DNA of 64,000 nt from Microbacterium halophytorum (GCF_002970975.1 NZ_KZ672984.1:62001-126000); one strand, 5' to 3'. Positions 34,900 through 44,638 are shown, counted from the stretch's first letter. The notes: generated from the sequence alone by a model not told the origin. A program made the numbers and translations.

Positions 34900-35284
34900 C
34901 GATCTCGTCCGCTACCTTGCGCAGGACCTCGGCGGCCTTGTGCGCGTGGGAGTGCGTCGGGTAGTGACCGCGGCGCAGGTCTTCGCCCACGCCGTCGAGC
35001 AGCCGCACAACGTCCTCGATGATGACCGCCAGTTCATCCGGCTTCTTGCGCGACGCCCTGGGCGGCTTGGCGCGCCCCGCCGGGCGCTCGAGCACGCGCA
35101 CCGAGAGTGCCTGCGGCCCCTTGCGCCCGTCGGCCATGCCGAACTCGACGCGCGTGCCTGCCTTGATCGCCTCCGCGTCGGCGGGCAGCGCGGAAGCGTG
35201 CAGGAAGACGTCCTGGCCATCGTCCGCTGAGATGAAGCCGAAGCCCTTCTCGTCGTCGTAGAACCTGACCTTGCCGGTGGGCAT
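34892..35284 (-). CDS. Cold-shock domain protein with C-terminal extension
   Basis: The 130-residue protein begins with a cold-shock domain (1-68): TGKVRFYDDEKGFGFISADDG and QDVFLHASALP contain the RNP1 and RNP2 nucleic-acid-binding motifs. A basic linker (GRAKPPRASRKKP) leads to a helical domain (75-130) specific to this longer actinobacterial type. AAGGGG lies upstream of the ATG. It binds single-stranded RNA or DNA and is coupled to the DUF3027 gene. Confidence 0.93.
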   Translation of the reverse strand: MPTGKVRFYDDEKGFGFISADDGQDVFLHASALPADAEAIKAGTRVEFGMADGRKGPQALSVRVLERPAGRAKPPRASRKKPDELAVIIEDVVRLLDGVGEDLRRGHYPTHSHAHKAAEVLRKVADEIDA

Positions 35285-35368
35285 GGGGCACCCCTTGCTG
35301 AAGCAGAACCGAATGAGATGTCGGGCGAAGGCCCTGCCCCCAGCCTACCCGGGCGTATCCTTGAGAGG

Positions 35369-35644
35369 ATGAGCAATAAGGAGTCCGCGCCGGAGCCCCC
35401 GGTTCGCACGATCGACCGCTTCCTGACGTTCGCGTCGCTCGGCACGATCGTGATCTCGGTCGTCTGCTTCTTCGTGATCCTGATTGCGAGCGCCACGGGC
35501 GTCTCGGCCGAGCAGTTCGGCGAGGGCGCGTGGCCGATCGTGTCGTGGGTGCCGATGATCGGCCTGCCCGTCGGGTTCCTCATGATGCTGACGCTCATCG
35601 TCATGACGATGATCAGGAAGGGACGCGCCGCGAGGCAGTCCTGA
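35369..35644 (+). CDS. Small membrane protein with two transmembrane helices
   Basis: The 91-residue protein has two hydrophobic helices (about 19-42 and 57-80) joined by a short loop, with basic C-terminus RKGRAARQS. I do not recognise a function. ATG 35369 is chosen because TATCCT ends 7 nt upstream, the leaderless pattern; the longer frame from 35318 lacks support. It is 5 nt before the helicase-associated gene and probably shares its transcript. Confidence 0.75.
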   Translation: MSNKESAPEPPVRTIDRFLTFASLGTIVISVVCFFVILIASATGVSAEQFGEGAWPIVSWVPMIGLPVGFLMMLTLIVMTMIRKGRAARQS

Positions 35645-35649
35645 CACCC

Positions 35650-37323
35650 ATGCCGACCAGCGCCGAGCCCCGCATCCGCTCCCTCGCGGAGCGGCTCGCC
35701 GCGGCGGAGGACGCCGAGCTTTCCCGGCTGTTCGCCGAGCGGGGCGTCTCACGGTCGGCGCCGTGGCACGACTGGTTCGACGCGGCCGACGCCCTGCTCG
35801 CCCCCGAATCGATCGCGAAGTCCGTCTCGGCGCTCCCTCGCGACGCGCTCGCGGCGCTCGCGTCGGGCGCCAGCGACTGCGCGCCGCTCGGGCTCGTCGA
35901 CGCGGCGGGCCGCCCGTTCGCACCCGTGCTCGAGGCCGTCCCGAGCGATCTGCTCCCCCCGCGGCCCTCGACGCCTCCCGCCGCGTCCGACGACGCTTCG
36001 GCGCACGCCGCGGAACGGGCGTTCACCGCCATGTCGGCGATGGCCGACATCCTGATCGAGGGGCTGCGCACGCCGCTGCCGCGCGTCGGGGGCCGCCTCG
36101 GTGCGAACGAGCGGCGCCGGCTGGCCCAGGACGGCGTCGTCGCGAGCGCCGAGGACGCCGACCTGATCACGGCGGCCGCCGAGGCCGCCGGCCTGATGCG
36201 CGGCGATGACCGGCGGTGGCTCGTGACCCGCGCGGGCGCGGATTGGACATCGTCGGCGACGCCCGAGCGCTGGTCGGCCCTCGCCGAGGGTCTGCGCGCC
36301 GCGCTCCCCGACGGCCTGCGCGACGGCGGCGGCTGGGTCGACCCCTCGGCCTGGCCCGACGCCTACCCGCTGCTCGACACGTGGCCGGAGGACGCCGAGC
36401 GCTGGCGCGAGATGTTCGAGCTGGCGGGGCTCATCGCGGCCGACGGCGAGCCGCCGTGGGCGGCGCCGCTGCGGCAGGGCCGGCGCGCCGACCCGAGCGG
36501 GCTGCTCGCGCTGCTCCCGCACGAGGTCGACCAGGTGTTCCTGCAGAACGACCTCACGGCGATCTCTCCCGGAACCCTCGCACCGCCGCTCGATATGCGG
36601 CTCCGTTCGATCGCCGTGCGGGAGTCGCACGCCCAGGCGTCGTCGTACCGATTCACGCAGGCCTCCGTCTCCGCCGGCCTGGCCGCGGGCGAGACGGCCG
36701 CGAGCATCCGGGAGTTCCTCGGCGGCATCTCGCTCACCGGGGTTCCGCAGCCGCTCGAGTACCTCGTCGAGCGCACGGCGCAGCGCCACGGCCTCGTGCG
36801 GGTCTCGCTCGACCCGTCGACGGGCCACAGCGTCGTGTCGAGCCCCGACCACCACCTCCTCGAGACGATCTCCGTCGACCAGTCCGTGCGCGCGCTGGGC
36901 CTCGTCGCCGACGGCGCGCTGCTGCGCACCCGCGCCGACCGCCGCGCCGTGTACTGGGGCCTGCTCGACGCGCGCTACCCCGTCGTCGCGATCGACGACG
37001 ACGGCGCCGTCGTCACGATGAGCCGCGACAGGGTCGCTCCGGATGACGACGCCGACGACGACCGCTACGCCGCCCTGATCGCCCGGCTGCGCGCGGCGGA
37101 GAGCGGTGACGCCGACGCCGCATGGCTCGAGCGCGAGCTCGGCGCGGCCGTCAAGGACAAGGCCTCGCTCGTCGTCGCCGTCGCGATGCCCGATGGCTCG
37201 ACGCGCGAGCTCACTCTCGAGGCGACGGGCCTGGGCGGCGGCCGCCTGCGCGGGCTCGACCGCGGCGCCGACGTCGAGCGCACGCTGCCCGTGAAGTCGA
37301 TCGCCGCCGTGCGCCGGGCTTAG
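35650..37323 (+). CDS. Helicase-associated domain protein, partner of XPB-type helicase
   Basis: The 557-residue protein has no ATPase motifs. It matches the actinobacterial protein encoded next to XPB helicases, containing a C-terminal helicase-associated (Helicase_C_3-like) region: PLEYLVERTAQRHGLVRVS, VVSSPDHHLLETI and GLLDARYPVVAIDDDG. The N-terminal half is winged-helix-like and Ala-rich. Start ATG 35650 follows the membrane-protein stop by 5 nt. Adjacent XPB gene 45 nt downstream supports a joint role in DNA repair or transcription-coupled processes. Confidence 0.82.
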   Translation: MPTSAEPRIRSLAERLAAAEDAELSRLFAERGVSRSAPWHDWFDAADALLAPESIAKSVSALPRDALAALASGASDCAPLGLVDAAGRPFAPVLEAVPSDLLPPRPSTPPAASDDASAHAAERAFTAMSAMADILIEGLRTPLPRVGGRLGANERRRLAQDGVVASAEDADLITAAAEAAGLMRGDDRRWLVTRAGADWTSSATPERWSALAEGLRAALPDGLRDGGGWVDPSAWPDAYPLLDTWPEDAERWREMFELAGLIAADGEPPWAAPLRQGRRADPSGLLALLPHEVDQVFLQNDLTAISPGTLAPPLDMRLRSIAVRESHAQASSYRFTQASVSAGLAAGETAASIREFLGGISLTGVPQPLEYLVERTAQRHGLVRVSLDPSTGHSVVSSPDHHLLETISVDQSVRALGLVADGALLRTRADRRAVYWGLLDARYPVVAIDDDGAVVTMSRDRVAPDDDADDDRYAALIARLRAAESGDADAAWLERELGAAVKDKASLVVAVAMPDGSTRELTLEATGLGGGRLRGLDRGADVERTLPVKSIAAVRRA

Positions 37324-37368
37324 GCCCGCCGGGGCCGCTCCGCCCCATCCGGCGTAAACTTGTTGGCT

Positions 37369-39015
37369 ATGGCTGATGGCCCCCTGATCGTGCAGAGCGA
37401 TCGCACTGTGCTCCTGGAAGTCGCGCACCCCGACGCCGAGAGCGCGCGGCACGAACTCGCGGTGTTCGCCGAGCTCGAGCGCGCGCCCGAGCACATCCAC
37501 ACCTACCGCGTTACGCGGCTCGGCCTGTGGAATGCTCGCGCGGCCGGCCACACCGCCGACGACATGCTCGCGACCCTCGACCGCTGGACGCGCTTCCCCG
37601 TGCCGCCGTCGGTGTCGACCGACATCCGCGAGACGGTCGACCGCTACGGCCGGCTCACGATCGAGCGCGACGACGACGGCCGCCTGATCCTGCGGTCGAG
37701 CGACCCTGCCGTGCTCGCCGAGGTGTCGCGCAACAAGAAGGTGAAGCCGCTGCTCGTCGATCACCCGGAGACGGGGGTCTTCGTGATCGACGTGTGGGCG
37801 CGCGGCCAGATCAAGCAGGAACTGCTCAAGGTCGGTTGGCCGGCCGAGGACCTCGCCGGCTACACGCCGGGCACACCGCACGAGATCGCCCTCGACGAGA
37901 CCGAATGGCACCTGCGCCCCTACCAGCGGCACGCGGTCGACACCTTCTCGGCCGACGGCTCGGGAGTCGTCGTGCTGCCGTGCGGCGCCGGCAAGACCCT
38001 GGTCGGCGCAGGCGCGATGGCCGAGACGAAGACCACGACGCTGATCCTCGTGACGAACGCCGTCTCGGCCCGCCAGTGGCGCGATGAGCTCCTCAAGCGC
38101 ACGACGCTGACGGAGGAGGAGATCGGCGAGTACTCCGGGCAGGTCAAGGAGATCAAGCCCGTCACGATCGCGACGTACCAGATCCTCACCGCGAAGCGGA
38201 AGGGCGAGTACGCGCACCTCGGCGTGCTCGACGCGCTCGACTGGGGCCTCATCGTCTACGACGAGGTGCACCTGCTGCCCGCTCCCGTGTTCAAGCTGAC
38301 GGCCGACCTGCAGGCCCGCCGCCGGCTGGGCCTGACCGCGACGCTCGTGCGCGAGGACGGCCGCGAGGGCGACGTGTTCAGCCTGATCGGCCCCAAGCGC
38401 TTCGACGCGCCGTGGCGCGAGATCGAGGCGCAGGGCTTCATCGCGCCCGCGGCCTGCTACGAGGTGCGCGTCGACCTCCCGGCCGACGAGCGCCTCGAGT
38501 ACGCGGCGAGCGCCGACGACGACCGCTACCGGCTGGCCGCGACGGCACCGGCGAAGATCGGCGTGGTGCGGCGCATCATCGCGAATCACCCCGGCGAGCA
38601 GGTGCTCGTGATCGGCCAGTACCTCGACCAGTTGCAGGAGCTCTCCGACGGCCTCGGCGCCCCGCAGATCACGGGTTCGACGCCCGTCGACGAGCGGGAG
38701 CGCCTGTTCCAGGCGTTCCGCGAGGGCGCGCTGCCGGTGCTCGTGGTCTCGAAGGTCGCCAACTTCTCGGTCGACCTGCCGGATGCGTCGGTCGCGATCC
38801 AGGTGTCCGGTTCGTTCGGCTCGCGGCAGGAGGAGGCCCAGCGCCTCGGCCGGCTGCTGCGCCCGAAGCAGGACGGCCAGACCGCGAGCTTCTACACCCT
38901 GATCGCGCGCGACACGGTCGACCAGGACTTCGCGCAGAACCGCCAGCGCTTCCTCGCCGAGCAGGGCTACAGCTACACGATCTACGACGCCGACGCGCTC
39001 GCCGCCGCGGCCTGA
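37369..39015 (+). CDS. XPB/Ssl2-family DNA helicase
   Basis: The 548-residue protein is a bacterial XPB homologue, a 3'-5' superfamily 2 DNA helicase. An N-terminal damage-recognition-like domain (1-180) precedes LRPYQRHAVDTF, Walker A LPCGAGKTL (203-211), the DEVH box (298-301), motif III GLTATL, and helicase C motifs with LVVSKVANFSVDLPDA and EEAQRLGRLLRPK. TAAACT lies 8 nt before the ATG (leaderless pattern). A hairpin overlaps the stop codon. Bacterial XPBs unwind DNA in vitro; their in vivo role is not settled. Confidence 0.94.
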   Translation: MADGPLIVQSDRTVLLEVAHPDAESARHELAVFAELERAPEHIHTYRVTRLGLWNARAAGHTADDMLATLDRWTRFPVPPSVSTDIRETVDRYGRLTIERDDDGRLILRSSDPAVLAEVSRNKKVKPLLVDHPETGVFVIDVWARGQIKQELLKVGWPAEDLAGYTPGTPHEIALDETEWHLRPYQRHAVDTFSADGSGVVVLPCGAGKTLVGAGAMAETKTTTLILVTNAVSARQWRDELLKRTTLTEEEIGEYSGQVKEIKPVTIATYQILTAKRKGEYAHLGVLDALDWGLIVYDEVHLLPAPVFKLTADLQARRRLGLTATLVREDGREGDVFSLIGPKRFDAPWREIEAQGFIAPAACYEVRVDLPADERLEYAASADDDRYRLAATAPAKIGVVRRIIANHPGEQVLVIGQYLDQLQELSDGLGAPQITGSTPVDERERLFQAFREGALPVLVVSKVANFSVDLPDASVAIQVSGSFGSRQEEAQRLGRLLRPKQDGQTASFYTLIARDTVDQDFAQNRQRFLAEQGYSYTIYDADALAAAA

Positions 39016-39046
39016 GCGGGGCGCCCGCTCGGGCGCCCCGCTCAGG
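39011..39046. terminator. Bidirectional terminator after the XPB gene
   Basis: A 16-bp perfect stem (CCTGAGCGGGGCGCCC and complement) with loop GCTC; the left arm covers the helicase stop codon. Confidence 0.85.
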
Positions 39047-39082
39047 CGTGCGCGCCGGGCGATCGGATGCGGTCGCCCGGCG

Positions 39083-40606
39083 TCACCCCACCGACGACGC
39101 GTCCCTCCCCCGGGCCGCCGAGTACTCGGTCAGGAGCGCGTCGGCGGCAGCCGCGCTGGCACCGACGAAGACCGGGCCGGAATCCGGATGCAGGCTGCTC
39201 GCGCCCGATTCGTCGCGCACGGCGCCTCCGGCCTCGGCGACGATGAGCAGGGCGGCCGCGTGATCGATCGGGCTGTAGCGATGCACCATCGCCGCCGCGC
39301 CGCGGCCGAGTGCGACGCCCGCGAGGGTCGCAGTCCCCGAGCCGGGCACGCGCAGCGTGCAGCCGCGGTCCGAGAGGCCCGACAGCAGCTCCACGAAGCC
39401 GGGCCATGCCCGCGCGCCCGCGAGCTCCGTCGTGACCATGCGCCCGACGAGCGGGTCGCCGTCCGCCGGCTCCGGCACGGCGATCCGCTCGCCGCCGCGC
39501 CAGGCCCCTGCACCCTCCGCCGCGATCACGGGCGTCTCGCCGACCGGATCGAGCACGGCGGCGACGACGGGCCTGCCCTCCGTGACGAGCGCGAGCGAGA
39601 AGCTGGTCCACGGCACGCCGTTCGCGAGGTTCGCGGTGCCGTCGATCGGGTCGAGGTACCAGCACGGCGCCGCCCCGTCGGAGGTGCCGCCGTACTCCTC
39701 GCCCACGATGTCGTGCTCGGGGAACTGCGCGCCCAGGACCGCCCTCACGTCGCGCTCGACCGCCGTGTCCACTTCCGTCACGTGGTCGGCCGCGTCGCGC
39801 TTCGTCCTGACGATGCCGACGCCCTCCGTCCGCGCCCGGCGCGTGTGCGCGGCGGCGTGTGCGGCGAGCGACTCGACGATCGCGAGGGCGCGGGCACCCT
39901 CGTCGCGCACGTCCGCCGCCACCGCGTCGCGGATGGCCCGGAGGCGGTTGGTCGTGATCGAGTCGGCGCCGATGCGCGCCAGGTGCGCGGCCTGGGCCGG
40001 CTCGTCGACCGTCCAGCACGCGACGCGCGCGCCGAGCGCGTGCACCGCGGCGACGAAGCCGGCGCCGACCAGCAGGTGCGGCGCGTTCACGAACGTCGGG
40101 CGCAAGGGTTCGAGATCCGCCGCACGCGGAGGCTCGGCCGAGCTCCACGGCAGGTGGATCACCGCATCCGGCATCGCCTCGCGCACGATGCGCATGGCGT
40201 CGGCGCTGCCGCACCACTCGGTGTGCGCCTCGGCCCGTGCCGTGCGCACGGCCTCGACCGCCGCCGCGGCCGGTGCCGGGTGGTCCATGTCGATGAGGAG
40301 GGCGGCGCCCGTGCCCGCGACCCGCTCGAGGGCCTCGGCCAGCAGCGGGATGCGGTGCCGGCCCCCTCCGACCTCCGCCACCTCGGCGAGCGTCATCTCG
40401 GCGACGGGCCGCGCGTCGCCCCACAGGCGCTCCAGCGTCGGGTCGTGCAGCAGAACGGCGGCGCCGTCGCTCGTGAGCCGCACGTCGACCTCGATCACTT
40501 CGGCGCCCGCGGCGAGCGCCGCGTCGACCGCCGCGAGCGTGTTCTCCCTCGCGCCGTGCGCATCGCTGCCGTGATACCCGCGGTGGGCGACGATCCGGGC
40601 GCTCAT
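39083..40606 (-). CDS. Fused glycerophosphodiester phosphodiesterase and inositol-monophosphatase-like protein
   Basis: The 507-residue protein joins two enzymes. Residues 1-245 are a GDPD domain (AHRGYHG with ENT, IEVDVRLTSDG, LLHDPTLERLWG), which splits glycerophosphodiesters. Residues about 250-500 are an inositol-monophosphatase-family domain (TKRDAADHVTEVDT, VGEEYGG, WYLDPIDGTANLANG, YSPIDHAAALLI) with a complete metal site. The fusion could hydrolyse a diester such as glycerophosphoinositol and then remove phosphate from the product. It overlaps the ABC ATPase gene by 4 nt, so it is the last gene of an importer operon. Confidence 0.92.
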   Translation of the reverse strand: MSARIVAHRGYHGSDAHGARENTLAAVDAALAAGAEVIEVDVRLTSDGAAVLLHDPTLERLWGDARPVAEMTLAEVAEVGGGRHRIPLLAEALERVAGTGAALLIDMDHPAPAAAAVEAVRTARAEAHTEWCGSADAMRIVREAMPDAVIHLPWSSAEPPRAADLEPLRPTFVNAPHLLVGAGFVAAVHALGARVACWTVDEPAQAAHLARIGADSITTNRLRAIRDAVAADVRDEGARALAIVESLAAHAAAHTRRARTEGVGIVRTKRDAADHVTEVDTAVERDVRAVLGAQFPEHDIVGEEYGGTSDGAAPCWYLDPIDGTANLANGVPWTSFSLALVTEGRPVVAAVLDPVGETPVIAAEGAGAWRGGERIAVPEPADGDPLVGRMVTTELAGARAWPGFVELLSGLSDRGCTLRVPGSGTATLAGVALGRGAAAMVHRYSPIDHAAALLIVAEAGGAVRDESGASSLHPDSGPVFVGASAAAADALLTEYSAARGRDASSVG

Positions 40607-41649
40607 GCCGCGACCCGCTCTCGGATCAGGACCGGCTCCCCGTCGAGCACGGATGCGAGGACGCCGTCGTCGTACCTCAGCGCCCGCGCGATCCGGATCC
40701 GCACCTCATCGCCGACGGCCGGAACGTCGCCGCCGACGTACGAGCGCAGCTCGACGCCGCGCGCCGCAACGGCGATCTCCGTGAAGTGCCCGTGCGGGAG
40801 GACGCGGGTCACCGTCGCCGGAATGCCGTGATCGACCAGTTCGACGTGCTCGGGGCGCACGATCCAGCGCACGCCGTCCCTGCCCTCCCCGAGGTCGGGC
40901 GCCGGGATCGTGTTGCTGGCGCCGATGAACCCAGCCACGAACTCCGTCGCGGGTGCGCGGTAGAGCTCGCCGGGCGTCGACACCTGCTCGATGCGCCCGC
41001 CGTTCATCACGGCGACCCGATCCGAGACGGCCATCGCCTCCTCCTGGTCGTGTGTCACGAGGACGGTCGTGATGCCGAGGCGCTGCTGGATGTCCCTGAT
41101 CTCCTCGCGGACCCGCACGCGCAGCTTCGCGTCGAGGTTCGACAGCGGCTCGTCGAGCAGGAGGAGCTGCGGGCGCTGGACGAGGGCCCTCGCGAGGGAG
41201 GCCCGCTGCTGCTCGCCTCCGGAGATCCGCGCGGGCCTGCTGTCGGCGTGGTGCGAGAGCCCGACGAGCTCCAGCACCTCGGTCACGCGCTGCGCGATCT
41301 CCCTGCGGGGAACGCGCGCGATGCGCAGCGGGTAGCCGACGTTCTTCGCCACGGTCATGTGGGGCCACAGTGCGTAGTTCTGGAACACCATCGCGCTGGG
41401 CCTCCTCTCCGGTCCGAGAGCCGTGACGTCGCGGCCGGCGACGGCGACGCTCCCGCTCTCCGGGGAGAGGAAGCCCGCGATCATCCGGAGCGTCGTCGTC
41501 TTCCCGCAGCCGGATGGGCCGAGCAGCGAGACGAGCTCCCCCTCCGCGATGTCGAGCGAGAGGCTGTCGACGATCGTTCGGCCTCCCAGTTCCTTCGTCA
41601 GGCCGGCGAGTCGCAGGCCGGGCACGTCGGTCGGGTTCGTGTCTGACAC
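40603..41649 (-). CDS. ABC importer ATPase (PotA/AfuC/UgpC type)
   Basis: The 348-residue ATPase has Walker A GPSGCGKT, Q-loop VFQNYALWPHMTV, signature ISGGEQQRASLARAL, Walker B LLLLDEPLSNLDAKLR and a C-terminal TOBE-like regulatory domain (WIVRPEHVELVDHG). It energises the adjacent permeases. The stop overlaps the start of the GDPD fusion gene. It starts 7 nt after the second permease. Confidence 0.92.
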   Translation of the reverse strand: MSDTNPTDVPGLRLAGLTKELGGRTIVDSLSLDIAEGELVSLLGPSGCGKTTTLRMIAGFLSPESGSVAVAGRDVTALGPERRPSAMVFQNYALWPHMTVAKNVGYPLRIARVPRREIAQRVTEVLELVGLSHHADSRPARISGGEQQRASLARALVQRPQLLLLDEPLSNLDAKLRVRVREEIRDIQQRLGITTVLVTHDQEEAMAVSDRVAVMNGGRIEQVSTPGELYRAPATEFVAGFIGASNTIPAPDLGEGRDGVRWIVRPEHVELVDHGIPATVTRVLPHGHFTEIAVAARGVELRSYVGGDVPAVGDEVRIRIARALRYDDGVLASVLDGEPVLIRERVAA

Positions 41650-41656
41650 GGTTCTC

Positions 41657-42478
41657 CTAGCGGATCTGGAAGCCCTCGGCCAGCTGCCCGCCCATGATGT
41701 ATCGACGGGTCAGCAGCAGGAGGACGACGGAGGGGATGGACAGCATGAGCGCGAACACGGCGGCGACCTGCTGGGGGTAGTTCAGGACGAGGGAGTACAT
41801 CTCGGTGGGCATGGTCATGAAGGAGGGCGCACCGACGAGATACGTGCCCTGCGACTCGTCGAACGAGGCGAGGAACGACATCACGGCGGCGACGAGGATG
41901 CCGGGCATCGCCATCGGCAGCGTCACCGTCAGGAACACGCGCAGGCGCCCGGCGCCCGCATCGCGGGCCGCCTCCTCGAGGGAGCGGGGGACGGCGCTGA
42001 AGGCGGCGGCGGGGATCCACGTCATGAACACGACCGTCCCGATCACGTGCACGATGACGATGCCGAGCGCGGTCTCCATGAGGTTCAGGCCGTAGAACAC
42101 GGTCGCCATCGCGACGAACAGCCCCATCTTGGGGAACGCGTTCGTCGCGAACAGGCCGACGAGGAAGACCCGCCGCCCCGGGAAGTCGAAGCGCGAGAAC
42201 GCGTACGCGGCCGGTAGGCAGACCACGGCCGACACGATGACCGTCACCGGCGCGAAGAACAGCGAGTTCTGGATCGACGCGAACAGGCCGGGATCGGACA
42301 GCACCACGCGCCACCAGTCGAGCGTGAGGCCGTCCGGGAGCAGGTTCGGGTACGTCCAATCGGTCGCGAAGGCGTGCATCGCGAGCCAGACGAGCGGGCC
42401 GAGGATGAAGCACGCGACGATGGCGATGAGCGCGCCGGAGACGACGCGCCCCGCGGTGCGGCGGACGAGTTCGGCCAT
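41657..42478 (-). CDS. ABC importer permease (second)
   Basis: The 273-residue permease has six predicted transmembrane segments and the EAA loop (SLEEAARDAGAGRLRVFLTVTLPMAMPGI) that docks to the ATPase. The ATG at 42478 overlaps the stop of the first permease by 4 nt, fixing the start. The family includes sugar-phosphate, glycerol-phosphate, iron and polyamine importers. Confidence 0.91.
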   Translation of the reverse strand: MAELVRRTAGRVVSGALIAIVACFILGPLVWLAMHAFATDWTYPNLLPDGLTLDWWRVVLSDPGLFASIQNSLFFAPVTVIVSAVVCLPAAYAFSRFDFPGRRVFLVGLFATNAFPKMGLFVAMATVFYGLNLMETALGIVIVHVIGTVVFMTWIPAAAFSAVPRSLEEAARDAGAGRLRVFLTVTLPMAMPGILVAAVMSFLASFDESQGTYLVGAPSFMTMPTEMYSLVLNYPQQVAAVFALMLSIPSVVLLLLTRRYIMGGQLAEGFQIR

Positions 42479-43446
42479 CAGACCCTGCCCTCCTGCTTCG
42501 CGCTGCGGAAGTTCGCCCAGACGTACAGCGCGGCGACCCCCGAAGCGATGACGAACACGACGACGGCGATCGCGGCGGCCTGCTGCGGCTGGTTGAACGA
42601 CTGGAAGTACTTGCTGATGTCGACGCCCAGCTGCTGCGGCGCGTTCGGGCCCGTGAAGTAGGGAACGGTGAACTGCCCGAGCACCCCGATCGCGGTGAAC
42701 GTCGACGCGATCACGAGCGGGATCCCCGCCATCGGCACCAGCACCCCGCGGACGATCGCGAAGGTCGACGCTCCGGCGTCGCGCGCGGCATCGATCAGGG
42801 CATCCGGAACGGCCTGCATGCCGGATGTCGCCATCAGCAGGGCGAAGGGCAGGTTGACCCATACCGAGGCGATGACGACTCCCGCCACGGTGAATCCGAG
42901 CACGGGGGCCTCGAGGCCGAACTGGGCGAACAGGCTGCGCACGAACCCGTCTCCCGCGTAGAACGTGAGGATCGCCCACGACGCGATCACGACGGGGATG
43001 AACAGCGGCACGATGCCGAGGCCCGACAGCGCCGCGCCGAGCCATCCGCCCCTCATCCGCAGGAACACCGCGATGCCGATCGCCATCGCGAGCGTGACGC
43101 CCGTGGTCACGACCGTGACGAACACCGTGGCTCCGAGGTCGCGCCCGAACCGCGCATCGGAGAAGAGATCGGCATAGGCGGCGAGCGTGGCGAGCCCGTC
43201 GGCCTCGTGCACGTTCTGGCCGATCGCGGCCGCCGTGCTGTTGAGCCCGCCCGTCATGCCGAAGCTGAAGCCGATCGACAGCAGGACGGGGAGCCCGACG
43301 AACAGGGCGATCAGGATGACCGGCGGCAGAGCCATCGAGAAGCCGACGGCCCGGCGCCGCGAGTGCGCGATCTGCGCGGCCGAGCGGGAGGGCCGCGCCG
43401 TCGCGCGCGACCCTCCGCTCACCGCGGGGATGACCTGAGCCGTCAC
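42478..43446 (-). CDS. ABC importer permease (first)
   Basis: The 322-residue permease has an approximately 35-residue cytoplasmic N-terminus, six or seven transmembrane segments, and the EAA loop ALIDAARDAGASTFAIVRGV. The GTG at 43446 overlaps the binding-protein stop by 4 nt (GTGA). It forms a heterodimer with the downstream permease. Confidence 0.91.
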   Translation of the reverse strand: MTAQVIPAVSGGSRATARPSRSAAQIAHSRRRAVGFSMALPPVILIALFVGLPVLLSIGFSFGMTGGLNSTAAAIGQNVHEADGLATLAAYADLFSDARFGRDLGATVFVTVVTTGVTLAMAIGIAVFLRMRGGWLGAALSGLGIVPLFIPVVIASWAILTFYAGDGFVRSLFAQFGLEAPVLGFTVAGVVIASVWVNLPFALLMATSGMQAVPDALIDAARDAGASTFAIVRGVLVPMAGIPLVIASTFTAIGVLGQFTVPYFTGPNAPQQLGVDISKYFQSFNQPQQAAAIAVVVFVIASGVAALYVWANFRSAKQEGRV

Positions 43447-44597
43447 GGAACTCGCTTGTCCCATTCGTTGGCCATGTCCGAACCGACCTCGCTGTAGTAG
43501 CCGGGCCTCAGCGCGGAAGGATCCGCGTCGGCGAACTTGTCGGCGACCTCGGTCGGCAGGGTGTCGAGGGAGACGACCGGGTAGCCCGAGATCTGCTCGG
43601 CGATGATCTGCTGCCCCTCCGAGCTCAGCACGAAGTTCACGAGGTCGATCGCGGCGTCGGTGTGCTCGCTCGTCCGGGGGATGCCGAGGTACGAGGCGTT
43701 GCCCGTGAAGCTCGGGTCGCTGATCTGCGTGTACCCGACCGTCTCGGGGACCAGACCCGATTTCTGGCCGGTGATGAACTGGTCGCTCCACACCGGAGCC
43801 ATCGCGATCTCGCCGCTCGCGAGGAGGTCCAAGACCTGGTTGTTGCCGTTCGGGTACACGCCGCCCTGGTACACGGACTCGCCGAGCTCGGAGAGCCGCT
43901 CGAAGCCGGCGTCCCAACCCGCTTCCAACTCCTGCGCGTACCCCGCGCGGAGCGCTTCCTGGTCCTGCTCGGAGAGGAAGCTGTCGAGCACGGTCGTGAC
44001 GAAGGCTCCGCCCGATCCGCCCGTCGACGGCGAGTTGTACGCGAACTGGCCCGGGTTCTCCTCGATCCAGGCGAGCAGGCCGTCGAGCGTGCGCGGCGGC
44101 TCGGCGACCTTCTCGGTGTCGTACGCCAGCAGCACGGACGAGGCGCGGTACGGGATGCCGACGCCCTTGCCCGCGTCGATCGTGGGCTGCGCGACCGACG
44201 CGAGGCCGTCGATCGAGTCCGCGTCGACCTCGAGCAGGGTGTCGGCCTCCGCCGCGCTCGAGACCACGAAGCCGGCGTCGATGAGGTCGAAGCCGGGCGC
44301 GTCGCCCGCCTCGGTGGCCGTGGTCAGCTTCGCCACCGTCTGCTGGTCGTGCTCGCCGTGGAGATCGATCGTCGTGCTGACCTCGACCTCGGGGTTCGCC
44401 TCCTGGTAGGCGGGGATGATGCCCTTCTCCCACAGGTCCTGCACGTTGGTGTCGCCCGAGATGAAGACGGTGAGGCTCGAATCGCCCGTCGAGGCGTCGG
44501 CGGCGGAGCCGTCGGTGGCGACGGGGCCGCATCCGGCGAGGGCGCCGACGGCGGCGATGCCTGCCGCGGCGGCTCCGAGTGCGCGCTTTCTGGTCAC
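43443..44597 (-). CDS. Extracellular solute-binding lipoprotein of the GDPD-linked importer
   Basis: The 384-residue protein has a lipoprotein signal (MTRKRALGAAAAGIAAVGA) and lipobox LAGC, then a type II binding fold resembling AfuA/iron/thiamine-type proteins: SSLTVFISGDTNVQDLWEKG, IPYRASSVLLAYDTEKV, GEIAMAPVWSDQFITGQ. The GTG at 44597 has GAAGGAAA upstream. Ligand is unknown; the operon's phosphodiesterase-phosphatase suggests a phosphorylated organic compound. A pair of LacI-type operators lies upstream. Confidence 0.88.
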   Translation of the reverse strand: MTRKRALGAAAAGIAAVGALAGCGPVATDGSAADASTGDSSLTVFISGDTNVQDLWEKGIIPAYQEANPEVEVSTTIDLHGEHDQQTVAKLTTATEAGDAPGFDLIDAGFVVSSAAEADTLLEVDADSIDGLASVAQPTIDAGKGVGIPYRASSVLLAYDTEKVAEPPRTLDGLLAWIEENPGQFAYNSPSTGGSGGAFVTTVLDSFLSEQDQEALRAGYAQELEAGWDAGFERLSELGESVYQGGVYPNGNNQVLDLLASGEIAMAPVWSDQFITGQKSGLVPETVGYTQISDPSFTGNASYLGIPRTSEHTDAAIDLVNFVLSSEGQQIIAEQISGYPVVSLDTLPTEVADKFADADPSALRPGYYSEVGSDMANEWDKRVP

Positions 44598-44638
44598 AGT
44601 GCGTTTCCTTCTGTCGAAGATCGGCTGCGATGGTCATC

